The notes under the pieces: model-generated | The model's database searches: none | Told to the model about the DNA's origin: nothing | Seen by the model: the letters and a program-made list of their open reading frames with translations, nothing else | Part shown: piece by piece, positions 6,880-16,224 of the stretch | How the letters are laid out: each line of letters starts with the position of its first letter | Position numbering within the stretch: position 1 is the stretch's first letter | Assembly: GCA_014762645.1 (NCBI GenBank) | Contig: JABURP010000102.1 | Location: forward strand, 1 to 38,725 | Direction: 5' to 3' | Length of the DNA stretch: 38,725 bases | Source of the DNA: Crocinitomicaceae bacterium | Lineage (GTDB): Bacteria > Bacteroidota > Bacteroidia > Flavobacteriales_D > Crocinitomicaceae | Position numbers and translations under genes: made by a program

Positions 6880-7758
6880 ATGCTCATTTATATACTATCC
6901 CGTTCGGGCAGTTTATATACTACCAACCGTATTTATAATGCCGGAATAAGCAGCAGACATAATGTTCGCGTTATTGATCACATGGAGTGCGACCTCCTCA
7001 TAGAAAATGGAGAGTACAAGGTGATTTATGAACATGAAGAGTTAATTAAACCGGATTTTGTCATACCCCGGATTGGCAGTTCTGTTACATTTTACGGTTG
7101 CACCGTCGTACGTCACTTTCTGAATATGGGGGTGAAAGTGTTGAATAAACCCGAAGGAATCATTAATTCACGTGATAAGTTCAGAAGCTTACAAATACTC
7201 ACCGAAGCCGGAATACGCATACCAAAAACGTATTTTTCAAATGACCTGTATTATGCTGAACGTATGGTACAAACGCATTTGGGATATCCATTTATCATGA
7301 AAGTATTAGAAGGCACACAAGGTCAAGGTGTATTTCTGGTACACACGGAGGAAGAGGCAGAACATCTGATCAGTGAACATGTAAAAAAGCGAACACGAAT
7401 CTTACTTCAACAATATATTGCCGAGTTTTCAGGTAAAGATATTCGCGTAATTGTGATCAATGGAGAAATTGTAGCCTCCATGATGAGAACAGCTGCCGAA
7501 GGGGATTTCAGATCGAATATACATCTGGGAGGTTCAGGGAAAATTGTTGATCTTAGCGAGCAGGAAAAAGAAATGGCCATTCGTTCGGTTGAAGTATTGG
7601 GTCTGAGTATGGCAGGTGTAGATATTTTGAGATCATCCGAAGGACCAATGGTAATTGAAGTAAATTCGTCACCCGGTATTGAAGGAATAGAAGGTGTCAC
7701 GAAAATTCCAATTGCTGAGGCCTTAATTGAGTCAATTGAAAAAACAGTACTTATATGA
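6880..7758 (+). CDS. rimK: RimK-type ATP-grasp glutamate ligase
   Basis: RimK adds glutamate to carboxyl groups: in E. coli it polyglutamylates ribosomal protein S6 and can make poly-alpha-glutamate. The 292-residue length fits. The N-terminal region (LSRSGSLYTTNRI) precedes the ATP-grasp domain, with PFIMKVLEGTQGQGVFLV near 135-152, the metal-binding GVDIL segment and the C-terminal VIEVNSSPGIEGIEG loop. Its stop overlaps the ATG of the next gene by four bases, so it is coupled to the desuccinylase-like gene. Whether S6 is the substrate here cannot be seen, since rpsF is not in the window. Confidence 0.88.
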   Translation: MLIYILSRSGSLYTTNRIYNAGISSRHNVRVIDHMECDLLIENGEYKVIYEHEELIKPDFVIPRIGSSVTFYGCTVVRHFLNMGVKVLNKPEGIINSRDKFRSLQILTEAGIRIPKTYFSNDLYYAERMVQTHLGYPFIMKVLEGTQGQGVFLVHTEEEAEHLISEHVKKRTRILLQQYIAEFSGKDIRVIVINGEIVASMMRTAAEGDFRSNIHLGGSGKIVDLSEQEKEMAIRSVEVLGLSMAGVDILRSSEGPMVIEVNSSPGIEGIEGVTKIPIAEALIESIEKTVLI

Positions 7759-8708
7759 TAATAGCCGGAGTTAAAGTTCCAAAAGGAAAAAAAGTAACTG
7801 TAGATATCCCCATAGCCCGCCTTCCTACTTATACAGAAATCCATTTGGTTGCCCATGTTTTTAGAGGAAAGAAGCCTGGTCCTACACTACTGGTTATAGG
7901 TGGTGTACACGGAGATGAAGTAAACGGGATTGAAATCGTTAAACGGGCTGAACGAACTAAGATGTTTGCCAATTTGGAAGCCGGTGCAGTAATAGCAGTG
8001 CCGCTTTTGAATGTATTTGGATTTATCAATTACTCCAGGGGAGTTCCGGGAGGAAAAGATGTAAACCGAAGTTTTCCCGGGTCTCGAACAGGTTCGTTAG
8101 CTTCTCGCGTAGCTTATGCTTTTCGTAAAGAAATTTTACCGCATGTAGATTTTGCTCTAGATTTTCATACCGGAGGTGGCGCTATCTACAACTTCCCTCA
8201 AGCTCGCGCTTATCGTGATGACCCTAAAAGCATTCAACTGGCAGATGAGTTTGGAATGCCCTTAATGATTAAAGGTGGATTAGTGAATCGATCACTGAGA
8301 AAAACCGCGCATAAAATGGGAATACCTATGGTTGTCTTTGAAGGCGGGGAATCACTAAGGATGGATGAATTTTCAATTGAAGCCGGCTTGCAAGGTATAC
8401 AACGTGTACTGGTTGCAAGAAAAATGGTCATAGGGGAAGCCATTGAAGCAAAATCTATCTTGATTGAAGACGGAACCTGGCTAAGAGCCAGCAAAAGTGG
8501 TATGTTCAAATGCCTTAAGCAAGCAGGAGATGTGATCAAAAAAGGGGATGTATTGGGAACAATTTCAGGGCCTTATGGGAATTTTGAAGTCAAAGTAAAA
8601 GCCAGAAAAGATGGTATTATCTATGGACACAATAATCAACCCGTAGTAAACAGAGGTTCAGCATTGTTTCATATTGGCTATCCTACGGAAAATATAAGTG
8701 AAGTTTAG
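7755..8708 (+). CDS. Succinylglutamate desuccinylase/aspartoacylase family hydrolase
   Basis: This 317-residue zinc-dependent deacylase belongs to the M14-related AstE/AspA family. Zinc-ligand motif GGVHGDEVNG is near residues 49-58, followed by NRSFPG and DFHTGG near 134-139. The C-terminal third (about 235-315) is a lipoyl-like beta barrel (AGDVIKKGDVLGTISGPYG). The family cleaves N-acyl amino acids. The four-base overlap with rimK implies a joint role. I infer that it trims or recycles a glutamylated product, because the same pairing is common in Bacteroidota and Proteobacteria, but the substrate is not known. Confidence 0.88.
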   Translation: MIIAGVKVPKGKKVTVDIPIARLPTYTEIHLVAHVFRGKKPGPTLLVIGGVHGDEVNGIEIVKRAERTKMFANLEAGAVIAVPLLNVFGFINYSRGVPGGKDVNRSFPGSRTGSLASRVAYAFRKEILPHVDFALDFHTGGGAIYNFPQARAYRDDPKSIQLADEFGMPLMIKGGLVNRSLRKTAHKMGIPMVVFEGGESLRMDEFSIEAGLQGIQRVLVARKMVIGEAIEAKSILIEDGTWLRASKSGMFKCLKQAGDVIKKGDVLGTISGPYGNFEVKVKARKDGIIYGHNNQPVVNRGSALFHIGYPTENISEV

Positions 8709-8748
8709 TCGAATTTTGTATTTTGTCAGCTATTCTAATTAAGAAATT

Positions 8749-9147
8749 ATGAAAAAACTGTTGTTTTTAATGGTTGCAGTTGCCTTTCTTGCTGTTGGAT
8801 GTAAGAACAAAAAAGCTGCAAAAACTTTGGAAGGAACCTGGAATGAGGTTAATATTGATGGAACTGATATCCCACCATCATCACAGGACCAGATCACTTT
8901 TGGGAAATGTAGTGGAGGAAGTAAAGCAGATTGCGATCTTACAGTAACCGATTGCTGTGGTGGAGGATCATATAACTACAATTATTCAGTAGATGAAGGC
9001 GGAACAAACTTAATTATCAGACAATATGCTGGGCTTGGATACGTCGACTCAAATCATGAAATTGCAGAACTGACTGATAATTCACTAACTATAAAATGGA
9101 AATGGGGTTCTGGATCCTCGTACACAGGAAAGTATACAAAAAATTAA
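8749..9147 (+). CDS. Lipocalin-like lipoprotein, unknown function
   Basis: The 132-residue precursor has a signal peptide with lipobox AVGC (Cys 18). The mature part starts with a lipocalin-like LEGTWNEVNIDG strand and ends with KWKWGSGSSYTGKYTK, consistent with a small beta-barrel. Four Cys in the middle (KCSGG, DCDLTVTDCC) suggest disulfides in the periplasm. The gene ends the plus-strand cluster and is followed by a clear terminator. Confidence 0.8.
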   Translation: MKKLLFLMVAVAFLAVGCKNKKAAKTLEGTWNEVNIDGTDIPPSSQDQITFGKCSGGSKADCDLTVTDCCGGGSYNYNYSVDEGGTNLIIRQYAGLGYVDSNHEIAELTDNSLTIKWKWGSGSSYTGKYTKN

Positions 9148-9170
9148 ACAGCTAACTCAATTTTAGCGAG

Positions 9171-9200
9171 AAGCACTCTATTCCAGGGTGCTTTTTTATT
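9171..9200 (+). terminator. Terminator after the lipocalin-like gene
   Basis: AAGCACTCT (9171-9179) pairs with AGGGTGCTT (9185-9193, one GU pair), followed by TTTTATTTT. Confidence 0.8.
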
Positions 9201-9241
9201 TTACATACGTTGGTGGAAAGTTCGGAGTTTTAAACTCCTTA

Positions 9242-9430
9242 TTAGATAACAAAAAATAAAGATCCGGTAATTACAATTACTGTTATAGCAATGACGAACG
9301 CCTTCTCTCCGTAAGAGACTTTCTGTTTACTTTGAAACATACTATCAAATAAGTAGGTAACAACTTTTGTCATAATAAGTAGTGTTTTAAATAACGTAAT
9401 TACAAGAGTTCCTACCAAAGATACGTTCAT
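9242..9430 (-). CDS. Small two-helix membrane protein (possible gene)
   Basis: The 62 residues hold one hydrophobic segment at about 4-26 and another at 43-62, linked by a short charged loop (SKQKVSYGEKAF). No family is recognised. No TAnnTTTG box is evident upstream. The balanced membrane topology and the lack of a better reading favour a real gene. Confidence 0.45.
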   Translation of the reverse strand: MNVSLVGTLVITLFKTLLIMTKVVTYLFDSMFQSKQKVSYGEKAFVIAITVIVITGSLFFVI

Positions 9431-9513
9431 TATACCCTAAGGGATGCCTGAATTTCGACGGAAACACTGATTTTTTCGACTAGAATTAAAAGGCAGTGTT
9501 GATTTTCAATATT

Positions 9514-10332
9514 TTAAGGTTTTTGAAGTTCGATCAATTTCTCTTCTCCGGCATATCGAAGATAATATTCACCTTCTTTATATTTTGAATAATCAATCTC
9601 ATCATCATATCCTCTCGCCGCAATTTGCCAATCCTTATTCCAAACCTCATAATGTGTTTTTCGTGAAAACACAATCTTCTGAGCTTTCTTGTTTATCTTA
9701 AACTTAACCTTTCTGCATTTGTGCTTAACGGTAATTTCATCACCTGGTACATGGTCTTGCTCAATACTGGCAATTGAAGCTCGGAATTTGTTCTCACCGC
9801 GATTGAGATAAGTGGAAACATCCATTTGATAAACCACCTGGTCGGTTATGTTAACATGCCCAATCTTAATCCATTCTCCCCACTTATACTGTTCAATTTG
9901 TACCCAAAGTTTTAGGTCGGGGTAATTTTCCTGAACCGCCCAGGTTAACATATTGTCTTTTTCTAATTTAAGATATGCTACAGGTAATATAGTTTTTGGA
10001 AAAAAATCATAAGGGTTCAATGTTCGTATTCTACACTTTTTAAGATGATAAAGCACTATCCTCACCGTATCGTATAGGTTTAACTCAATCGCATTCGCCA
10101 AATCAACTTGATACCCTTCGTATAGGATATTATCCACGACGTTGCCGTTTACTGCAACTGAATCAATACAATCGCATGTTTTCCAAGGAGTAACAATTGA
10201 TTCCTGACATTGGATGTTGAGGTTAATCCCATTAAAAAAGCCCATAAACTCAGTAGAGTCAACCTTTTGAGCCTGAACGATTGTACCAGATAATAGCAAA
10301 ACCCAAATAGCTATGTTCGTTATATTTTTCAA
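9514..10332 (-). CDS. Secreted protein with a C-terminal DxSxYxxGxYxLRY module
   Basis: The 272-residue precursor has a cleavable signal peptide (about 1-21, ending VQAQ). The central part contains paired Cys (CDC, KKCR). The last 45 residues (YEVWNKDWQIAARGYDD, DYSKYKEGEYYLRY) match in pattern the end of the protein at 35171-35452. That module resembles the strands of T9SS sorting domains (phrase, turn, Asp-Ser, Gly-x-Tyr) but lacks their usual YPNP start. I cannot assign a function. It is probably periplasmic or at the surface. Confidence 0.75.
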   Translation of the reverse strand: MKNITNIAIWVLLLSGTIVQAQKVDSTEFMGFFNGINLNIQCQESIVTPWKTCDCIDSVAVNGNVVDNILYEGYQVDLANAIELNLYDTVRIVLYHLKKCRIRTLNPYDFFPKTILPVAYLKLEKDNMLTWAVQENYPDLKLWVQIEQYKWGEWIKIGHVNITDQVVYQMDVSTYLNRGENKFRASIASIEQDHVPGDEITVKHKCRKVKFKINKKAQKIVFSRKTHYEVWNKDWQIAARGYDDEIDYSKYKEGEYYLRYAGEEKLIELQKP

Positions 10333-10468
10333 CCTCTCCGTTTTTTCGTACGTTTCAGCTAATATGTAAAGAATTCAACAAAACCATGCCAATTTAAGAG
10401 GAAAGAATGGTAACCGAATATCTTATGTTGAATCTTTGTAGCTTAGTAATCACACTAAAAATACTAAA

Positions 10469-12826
10469 ATGAAAAAATTTGTACTATTTGTAGCTTGTTT
10501 ATTCGGTGTTCTAGCCAGTTTTTCTCAAGAAGATGAATTTGAGAAAATGCCCTATATAAAAGGTGATTTATTGATTATGGTTGATCACAATGAAAACATT
10601 CAGACAGTAGTCGAAGCACACAGAAATGTCAATGGAATATTCACGGAATTATCACTCGTAAAAGCTGTTTCTGAACCGGCTAATATCTGGCTATTGCACT
10701 TCAATCATCACAATATCTCTCATGTCAGGATGGTCGAAGAAATGTATTCAGATGCACATGTAGTTATTGCGCAAAACAATCACCTGGTAGAGGAACGTGC
10801 TACAGTTCCGAATGATCCGCAATATGGCTCCCAATGGTTTCATGATGATGGACCAACAGATAATGATATTGATTCAGAACTGGCTTGGGATATCACAACG
10901 GGCGGAACAACAGCAAACGGGGATGAAATTGTTGTATGTGTAATTGAAGGTGGTGGTGCCGCCTGGGCACATGCTGATTTAGTAGCCAATCATTGGACCA
11001 ACGCAATTGAAGCAGCAGGCTCCAATGGTGTTGATGATGATGGAAATGGATATATAGATGACATTGACGGATGGAATTCAGGTACAAATAACGACAATAT
11101 TGCAAGTGGTAGTCATGGAACAGGCGTTTCAGGAATGATTGGTGCTGTAGGTAATAATGGTAGTCAGGTAGTTGGCGCCAATTGGAACGTAGGAATTATG
11201 CAGGTAGATATGGCCGGATCATTATCAGAGTCAAATGTTATCGCGGCATATACCTATCCTTTAGTTATGAGACAATTGTATACGAGTTCTGGAGGAACTG
11301 CAGGTGCTTTTGTTGTGGCCACTAATGCATCCTGGGGCATTGACGGCGGTGACCCGGCTTCAGCACCGTTATGGTGTGCCTTTTACGATACACTGGGTTA
11401 TTATGGGATACTCAATATGGGGGCAACAACCAACAACAACTGGAACGTGGATGCCGTGGGAGATCTTCCTACTGCTTGTGGCTCTGACTATATGATCTCT
11501 GTTACAGCATCCAACGATAATGATGAACGAACATTCTCCGGCTATGGCCAAACCACGATTGATTTGGCGGCACCTGGGGAAAGTGTCTTGATCACTTATA
11601 ATACATCTGGTACGCAGAGCGTTTCAGGGACGTCTTTTGCTTCCCCTTTGACAGCAGGTGTTGCCGCCTTGTTGTATTCACTGCCTTGTTCAAACCTGGC
11701 AGATATGGCAATGAATAATCCTCAACAGGCTGCCGATATAGTAAGATTGGCGCTACTCGACGGAACGGACCCTGTTGCCGGGCTTGCAAACGATTGTGTT
11801 ACTGGTGGGAGATTGAATGCATTCAACAGTTGCAGTATTATCCTTGACGATTGTGCTTCTTATGACCCAGCGTGTAACGGAAATTTCACAGCTACAGTTA
11901 CACCAGCCACTGGATGCGGAAGCACCTGTGACGGTCAGATAGACGTTGTCGCATCAGGAGGTTCTGGATCATATACTTATGATATCGGATCCGGACCTCA
12001 GCCAGGATCTACTTTCACAGGATTGTGTGCAGGAAGTTATGTAGTTATAGTGAATGATGGGGCGAATTGTAATGCTACCGTATTGAGCACTGTGACTCAA
12101 CCGGACATCCTAACGGGTTCAGAAACAACGACACATGTTTCCTGTAATGGAGATACTGATGGAAGCATCACACTAAGTGCATCCGGGGGCACCGCACCAT
12201 ATCAATATTCAGTAGATGGCGGAACAACGTTCGTGGGGTCAGGTAATTTTAATAATCTTGCACCTGGTGTCTATAACACTATGATTGAAGATGCAAACGG
12301 ATGTCAATACACTGGTACAGTAGGCATCAATGAACCTGCTCCATTAACTACTAGTTCTTTTACCGTAGATGAAATTAATGGTGCGGATGGTGCAATCAAC
12401 TTATCCGTTTCCGGAGGCACGCCTCCTTATACCTATTCCTGGACCGGTCCAAACAGCTTTACATCCGCAGTGGAAGACCCTTCTGGTTTGGAAGCAGGAA
12501 CTTACAATGTAACAGTTACTGATGCTAACGGATGCACTGTCTCTTCCGGAAATATTGAAGTTGGCTCGCAACTAGGATTGTATGATAGTGAAATTCATGT
12601 CGCTATTTATCCTAACCCGGCAGATGACGAAGTTGTGATTACTTTATCTGAAAACAATGCGACTACAATGACCTTAATTGACAATTCAGGAAGGATTGTA
12701 CAAACACAAAAATTAACGGCGAAAACTACAACCATTGACATATCAAGTTTGGCTGCCGGAATGTATACTATAAAGTTAACCGCAGATGACGGTCGGATTT
12801 CTTTAACGAAAATAGTGATTGAATAA
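10469..12826 (+). CDS. Subtilisin-like (S8) secreted protein with SprB repeats and a T9SS tag
   Basis: The 785-residue precursor has signal peptide 1-19, then an S8 fold at about 120-450. His 216 (GSHGTGVSG), oxyanion Asn 286 (TNASWG) and Ser 389 (SGTSFASP) are present. The position of the catalytic Asp reads VCVIEGGG, with Glu 160. About residues 470-700 hold SprB-type adhesin repeats (CNGDTDGSITLSASGGTAPY). The last 80 residues are a type-A T9SS sorting domain (IYPNPADDEVVITL, then GMYTIKL). It should be exported and attached to, or released from, the cell surface. The Glu makes normal protease activity uncertain. A terminator follows. Confidence 0.9.
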   Translation: MKKFVLFVACLFGVLASFSQEDEFEKMPYIKGDLLIMVDHNENIQTVVEAHRNVNGIFTELSLVKAVSEPANIWLLHFNHHNISHVRMVEEMYSDAHVVIAQNNHLVEERATVPNDPQYGSQWFHDDGPTDNDIDSELAWDITTGGTTANGDEIVVCVIEGGGAAWAHADLVANHWTNAIEAAGSNGVDDDGNGYIDDIDGWNSGTNNDNIASGSHGTGVSGMIGAVGNNGSQVVGANWNVGIMQVDMAGSLSESNVIAAYTYPLVMRQLYTSSGGTAGAFVVATNASWGIDGGDPASAPLWCAFYDTLGYYGILNMGATTNNNWNVDAVGDLPTACGSDYMISVTASNDNDERTFSGYGQTTIDLAAPGESVLITYNTSGTQSVSGTSFASPLTAGVAALLYSLPCSNLADMAMNNPQQAADIVRLALLDGTDPVAGLANDCVTGGRLNAFNSCSIILDDCASYDPACNGNFTATVTPATGCGSTCDGQIDVVASGGSGSYTYDIGSGPQPGSTFTGLCAGSYVVIVNDGANCNATVLSTVTQPDILTGSETTTHVSCNGDTDGSITLSASGGTAPYQYSVDGGTTFVGSGNFNNLAPGVYNTMIEDANGCQYTGTVGINEPAPLTTSSFTVDEINGADGAINLSVSGGTPPYTYSWTGPNSFTSAVEDPSGLEAGTYNVTVTDANGCTVSSGNIEVGSQLGLYDSEIHVAIYPNPADDEVVITLSENNATTMTLIDNSGRIVQTQKLTAKTTTIDISSLAAGMYTIKLTADDGRISLTKIVIE

Positions 12827-12845
12827 AAGCTGCAATTTGAACGCT

Positions 12846-12874
12846 AAAGCCATCTCTAAGAGGTGGCTTTTTTT
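12846..12874. terminator. Bidirectional terminator between convergent genes
   Basis: AAAGCCATCTC pairs with GAGGTGGCTTT around TAA (12857-12859), followed by a T-run on the plus strand. It directly abuts the stop of the minus-strand hydrolase gene. Confidence 0.8.
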
Positions 12875-13637
12875 ATAGAAGAAGAAATCGCATGACGCGG
12901 TTATAAAATTCATCTGGTGATTCGGCGTGTACCCAATGACCGGCATCTTCCAACGTATAAATGTCTGAAAAAGGGAATTTCTTATGAATGTCTTCAAAAT
13001 CAGACTTTAAAATATAATTGCTATTGCCTCCTCTAATAAATAGCGTGTTGCTATCAATCGTATCAAATGGAATCTCAGCAACAATATTCGGCATTTTCTC
13101 TACTAAAACAGGAAGGTTAATTTGCCAATCCAATCTCCCTTTTTCTTTCCAGTAAAGGTTTTTCAGTAGAAACTGACGCACCGCCCAGTTATCAATATCT
13201 TTGGCCATGGCCTCATCCGCTTCACTTCTTGACTTGATATTTTCAAGATCAAGTGATTCCATGGCATCTATAATCGCATCATGATGCAATGGATATTCTT
13301 TGTAGCTAATGTCGGCTACTACCAGTTTGTTCATTAGGTCTGGATGTTCAGCTGCAAATCCTATAGCCGTCTTCCCTCCCATAGAATGCCCAATGATATT
13401 GATCTCTTCCTCTCCAACATCTTTGACCAGTTGGTAAAGATCCTTTACCATCACATCATAATTGAATTCATCAGAATGAAAAGATTTTCCGTGATTGCGT
13501 TGATCTACCAAATACACTTTAAAATATTCCCCAAATCGCTTGCCTAAGGTTTGCCAATTGTCAGATGATCCAAATAATCCATGTAAAATGAACAATGGCT
13601 TTCCTTCTCCTATGGTTCGGTAATGTAATTGTTTCAT
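12873..13637 (-). CDS. Alpha/beta hydrolase (YbfF-like esterase)
   Basis: The 254-residue protein shows the [10 protein letters not shown] oxyanion loop (19-28), nucleophile elbow GHSMGG (Ser 85) and catalytic His 234 ([10 protein letters not shown]). It is most like the YbfF/esterase group that cleaves short acyl esters or thioesters. The substrate is unknown. Its ATG overlaps the stop of pdxJ by four bases, so it is the second gene of a coupled pair. Enzymes of this family next to pdxJ are common in Flavobacteriia. Confidence 0.88.
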   Translation of the reverse strand: MKQLHYRTIGEGKPLFILHGLFGSSDNWQTLGKRFGEYFKVYLVDQRNHGKSFHSDEFNYDVMVKDLYQLVKDVGEEEINIIGHSMGGKTAIGFAAEHPDLMNKLVVADISYKEYPLHHDAIIDAMESLDLENIKSRSEADEAMAKDIDNWAVRQFLLKNLYWKEKGRLDWQINLPVLVEKMPNIVAEIPFDTIDSNTLFIRGGNSNYILKSDFEDIHKKFPFSDIYTLEDAGHWVHAESPDEFYNRVMRFLLL

Positions 13638-14350
13638 TGCAACAATTTTTTATACATGTTAATCGTATTCTCCAACCCAAAATAAATAGCATCAGAAATT
13701 AGTGCATGACCAATGGATACTTCCATAAGTTCAGGAATTTTATGGGCAAAGAATTTCAAATTTTCAAGACTGAGATCATGCCCAGCATTAATCCCTAACC
13801 CATTTTCAGTAGCCACTTTAGCTGATTCTACATAAGGTTTAATTGCTGCCTCCTTATTGGCTGCATAATGATGAGCGTACGGTCCCGTGTAAAATTCAAT
13901 GCGATCCGCACCTACTTTTGCTGCATTTTCAATCATTTGAGCATCCGTCTCAATAAAAAGAGAAGTTCGAATCCCCAGGGATTTAATATGTGCCAGAATA
14001 TCGGTTAGAAAGTCCTTTTTGGAGAGCGTATCCCAACCATTTTCCGAAGTCAGGACATCTGGTCCGTCAGGAACTAAAGTAGCCTGATCCGGTTTAACTT
14101 CTTCAATCATTTTCAGGAAGCGCTCATTGGGATATCCTTCGATATTAAATTCCGTTTTGATCGTAGGCGCAATATCATAAACATCTTGCAAGGTAATATG
14201 CCGCTCATCAGGTCTTGGATGCACGGTAATACCATCTGCCCCAAACATCTCGCAATCATTTGCTGCTTTTAAAACATTTGGCGTATTTCCACCTCTGGCA
14301 TTGCGTAAAGTGGCTATTTTATTAATGTTAACACTAAGTTTGGCTGGCAT
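13634..14350 (-). CDS. pdxJ: Pyridoxine 5'-phosphate synthase
   Basis: PdxJ condenses 3-amino-2-oxopropyl phosphate with 1-deoxyxylulose 5-phosphate in the DXP-dependent vitamin B6 pathway. The 238 residues give the full TIM barrel: [17 protein letters not shown] at the N-terminus, [16 protein letters not shown] (about 38-53), then [16 protein letters not shown] and [16 protein letters not shown] -7 box (14376-14383) lies 25 bases upstream. It is divergent from the CBS-nadK pair. Confidence 0.97.
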   Translation of the reverse strand: MPAKLSVNINKIATLRNARGGNTPNVLKAANDCEMFGADGITVHPRPDERHITLQDVYDIAPTIKTEFNIEGYPNERFLKMIEEVKPDQATLVPDGPDVLTSENGWDTLSKKDFLTDILAHIKSLGIRTSLFIETDAQMIENAAKVGADRIEFYTGPYAHHYAANKEAAIKPYVESAKVATENGLGINAGHDLSLENLKFFAHKIPELMEVSIGHALISDAIYFGLENTINMYKKLLQ

Positions 14351-14375
14351 TGAAATAAAATTGTCAATTTTGCTT

Positions 14376-14383
14376 CAAATTTA
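14376..14383 (-). promoter_or_regulatory. -7 box upstream of pdxJ
   Basis: The minus strand reads TAAATTTG, a full match to TAnnTTTG, 25 bases from the pdxJ ATG. A good -33 TTG at the preferred distance was not found. Confidence 0.5.
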
Positions 14384-14448
14384 TCATTGTTAGAACAATT
14401 AATGGTTACATTAGTTGGAATAAATAATCTATCCAGGCTTTAAATTAA

Positions 14449-15111
14449 ATGAGAGCAGCAGACCTAATAAGCGAAATAATTCCACCATTAAAAGATACTG
14501 AAACTGGTGAACGCGCAATGGACTGGATGAATGAACTCAGAGTAAGCCACTTACCTGTGGTAAGAGGTAACGAGTATATTGGATTGATCTCAGAAAATGA
14601 TGTTTACGACATGGCAGATCCATCCATGAAAATTAAAGATTGTTTTCAAAATTTACCCAATCCTTTTGTCTATGCGAGCAGGCATGTGTATGATGTCATG
14701 AAGATCATATCCGATCTTAAAATCACAGTTGTGCCAGTATTAGATGAAAACAATAACTACCTGGGATGCACGGACCTTTTGTATCTGATGTCCCAGATAA
14801 CCGCGGTTAACTCTATTAAAGAACCCGGAAGTATTGTTGTACTGGTAATGAATACACACGACTATTCACTAACACAAATTGCTCGTATTGTTGAAGAAAA
14901 CAGTGCTAAAATATTGAGTTCATTTATCACGTCAAGAGAAGAATCCACAGAGGTAGAAGTTACCCTCAAAATAAATTCAGATAATATAGATCGCATCATT
15001 CAAACCTTTAACCGTTATGATTATACCATAAAAGCTACTTTTCAGAAAGGAGCGTTCCAGGATGATCTGAAGCGAAGATATGATGAGTTGATGAACTATT
15101 TGAACATGTAG
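14449..15111 (+). CDS. CBS-domain protein with an ACT-like C-terminus
   Basis: The 220 residues hold two CBS motifs at about 1-120 (VSHLPVVRGNEYIGLISENDVYD and ITVVPVLDENNNYLGCTDLL), which bind adenine nucleotides. An ACT-like regulatory region follows at about 128-200 (GSIVVLVMNTHDYSLTQIARIVEENSAKIL). There is no catalytic domain. Its stop is two bases before the nadK start, and this adjacency is conserved in Bacteroidota. I infer that it senses nucleotide state and acts with or near NAD kinase, but that is not shown. Confidence 0.85.
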   Translation: MRAADLISEIIPPLKDTETGERAMDWMNELRVSHLPVVRGNEYIGLISENDVYDMADPSMKIKDCFQNLPNPFVYASRHVYDVMKIISDLKITVVPVLDENNNYLGCTDLLYLMSQITAVNSIKEPGSIVVLVMNTHDYSLTQIARIVEENSAKILSSFITSREESTEVEVTLKINSDNIDRIIQTFNRYDYTIKATFQKGAFQDDLKRRYDELMNYLNM

Positions 15112-15113
15112 TT

Positions 15114-15992
15114 ATGCGCGTTGGAATCTATGGTAAATCATTTGATGACTCATTCATCCCCAACATCCAGGTGTTGTTTAACACCATGAAATTGTACGGT
15201 TGGGAATTTTTGGTGTATGAACCTTTCATGGCATTTCTTGGTCCACGTATCAGTATGGATTTAGATCCACCTACGTTTAAAAAATTCAATGATATTGAAG
15301 GAAAGCTAGATATTTTCTTAAGTGTAGGAGGTGATGGAACGTTTTTAGAAACCATCCATATTGTAAGAGATTCCGGAATTCCGATTTTGGGTATTAACAC
15401 CGGAAGATTAGGGTTTTTGGCATCTACATCCAGAGACAATATCAAAGCCTCATTGAAGGATATTAAAGAAGGTAAATACCGACTACAAACGAGATCTTTA
15501 CTAACCCTGGTGACAGAAGAAAATCTTTTTGGTGATGACAATTTTGCTTTGAATGAACTCACGGTTCATAAAAAGGAAACTTCTTCCATGATCACCATCC
15601 ATACATATATTGGTGAACTCTACCTCAACTCCTACTGGGCTGATGGTTTAATTGTGGCCACACCAACGGGCTCTACAGCCTATTCTTTGAGTTGTGGCGG
15701 GCCCATTATGGTTCCCGGAGCAACAGACTTTGTAATTACCCCGATTGCACCACACAATTTGAATGTAAGACCGGTGGTGGTTCCGGATTCACGAACTATT
15801 CGTTTAAAAATAGAAGGCAGGGGTTCTAATTTCTTGTGCTCACTGGACTCTAGATCCGTGACAATTGACTCATCCATTGAATTGGTCGTTCGTAAAACTG
15901 AATTTGAAATCAATGTGATTCAAACAGAAGGACAAAATTTCCTCAACACTATCCGAAATAAAATGATGTGGGGGTTGGATCGAAGAAACTAA
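15114..15992 (+). CDS. nadK: NAD kinase
   Basis: NadK phosphorylates NAD to NADP in the cytoplasm. The 292-residue protein has GGDGTFLE (about 73-80), INTGRLGFLA (about 93), the NELTVHK motif near 147 and PTGSTAYSLSCGGP near 184, all hallmarks of the family. It follows the CBS-domain gene with a two-base gap. In many relatives this pair continues with uppS and bamA. Here PhoH follows instead after a 232-base gap in which I see no gene. Confidence 0.96.
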   Translation: MRVGIYGKSFDDSFIPNIQVLFNTMKLYGWEFLVYEPFMAFLGPRISMDLDPPTFKKFNDIEGKLDIFLSVGGDGTFLETIHIVRDSGIPILGINTGRLGFLASTSRDNIKASLKDIKEGKYRLQTRSLLTLVTEENLFGDDNFALNELTVHKKETSSMITIHTYIGELYLNSYWADGLIVATPTGSTAYSLSCGGPIMVPGATDFVITPIAPHNLNVRPVVVPDSRTIRLKIEGRGSNFLCSLDSRSVTIDSSIELVVRKTEFEINVIQTEGQNFLNTIRNKMMWGLDRRN

Positions 15993-16224
15993 TACATCAT
16001 CTACCAGGAAATCTGATGACCCGTTCTGAAGTTTAATCAAAAATCCGTTCACAAATCTCTTATTGCGATCATTGCATTCACCCTCTATTAGTTAGGTCTG
16101 AGCATTTTGCCATGCACTTTCAATATTTTAGGGTTGAAAACTCTTGAAAATAAATTCCATTTGCCGAATGAAGCTTGCTACCTTTTCATCTATAAAATTT
16201 CGAAAAACTCTTTGACATTTTTTT

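Noticed and set aside
9463-9500. Hairpin AACACTG/CAGTGTT as terminator of the 9514 gene
   Set aside because: The stem is only 7 bp, with a 24-base loop and no U-tract.
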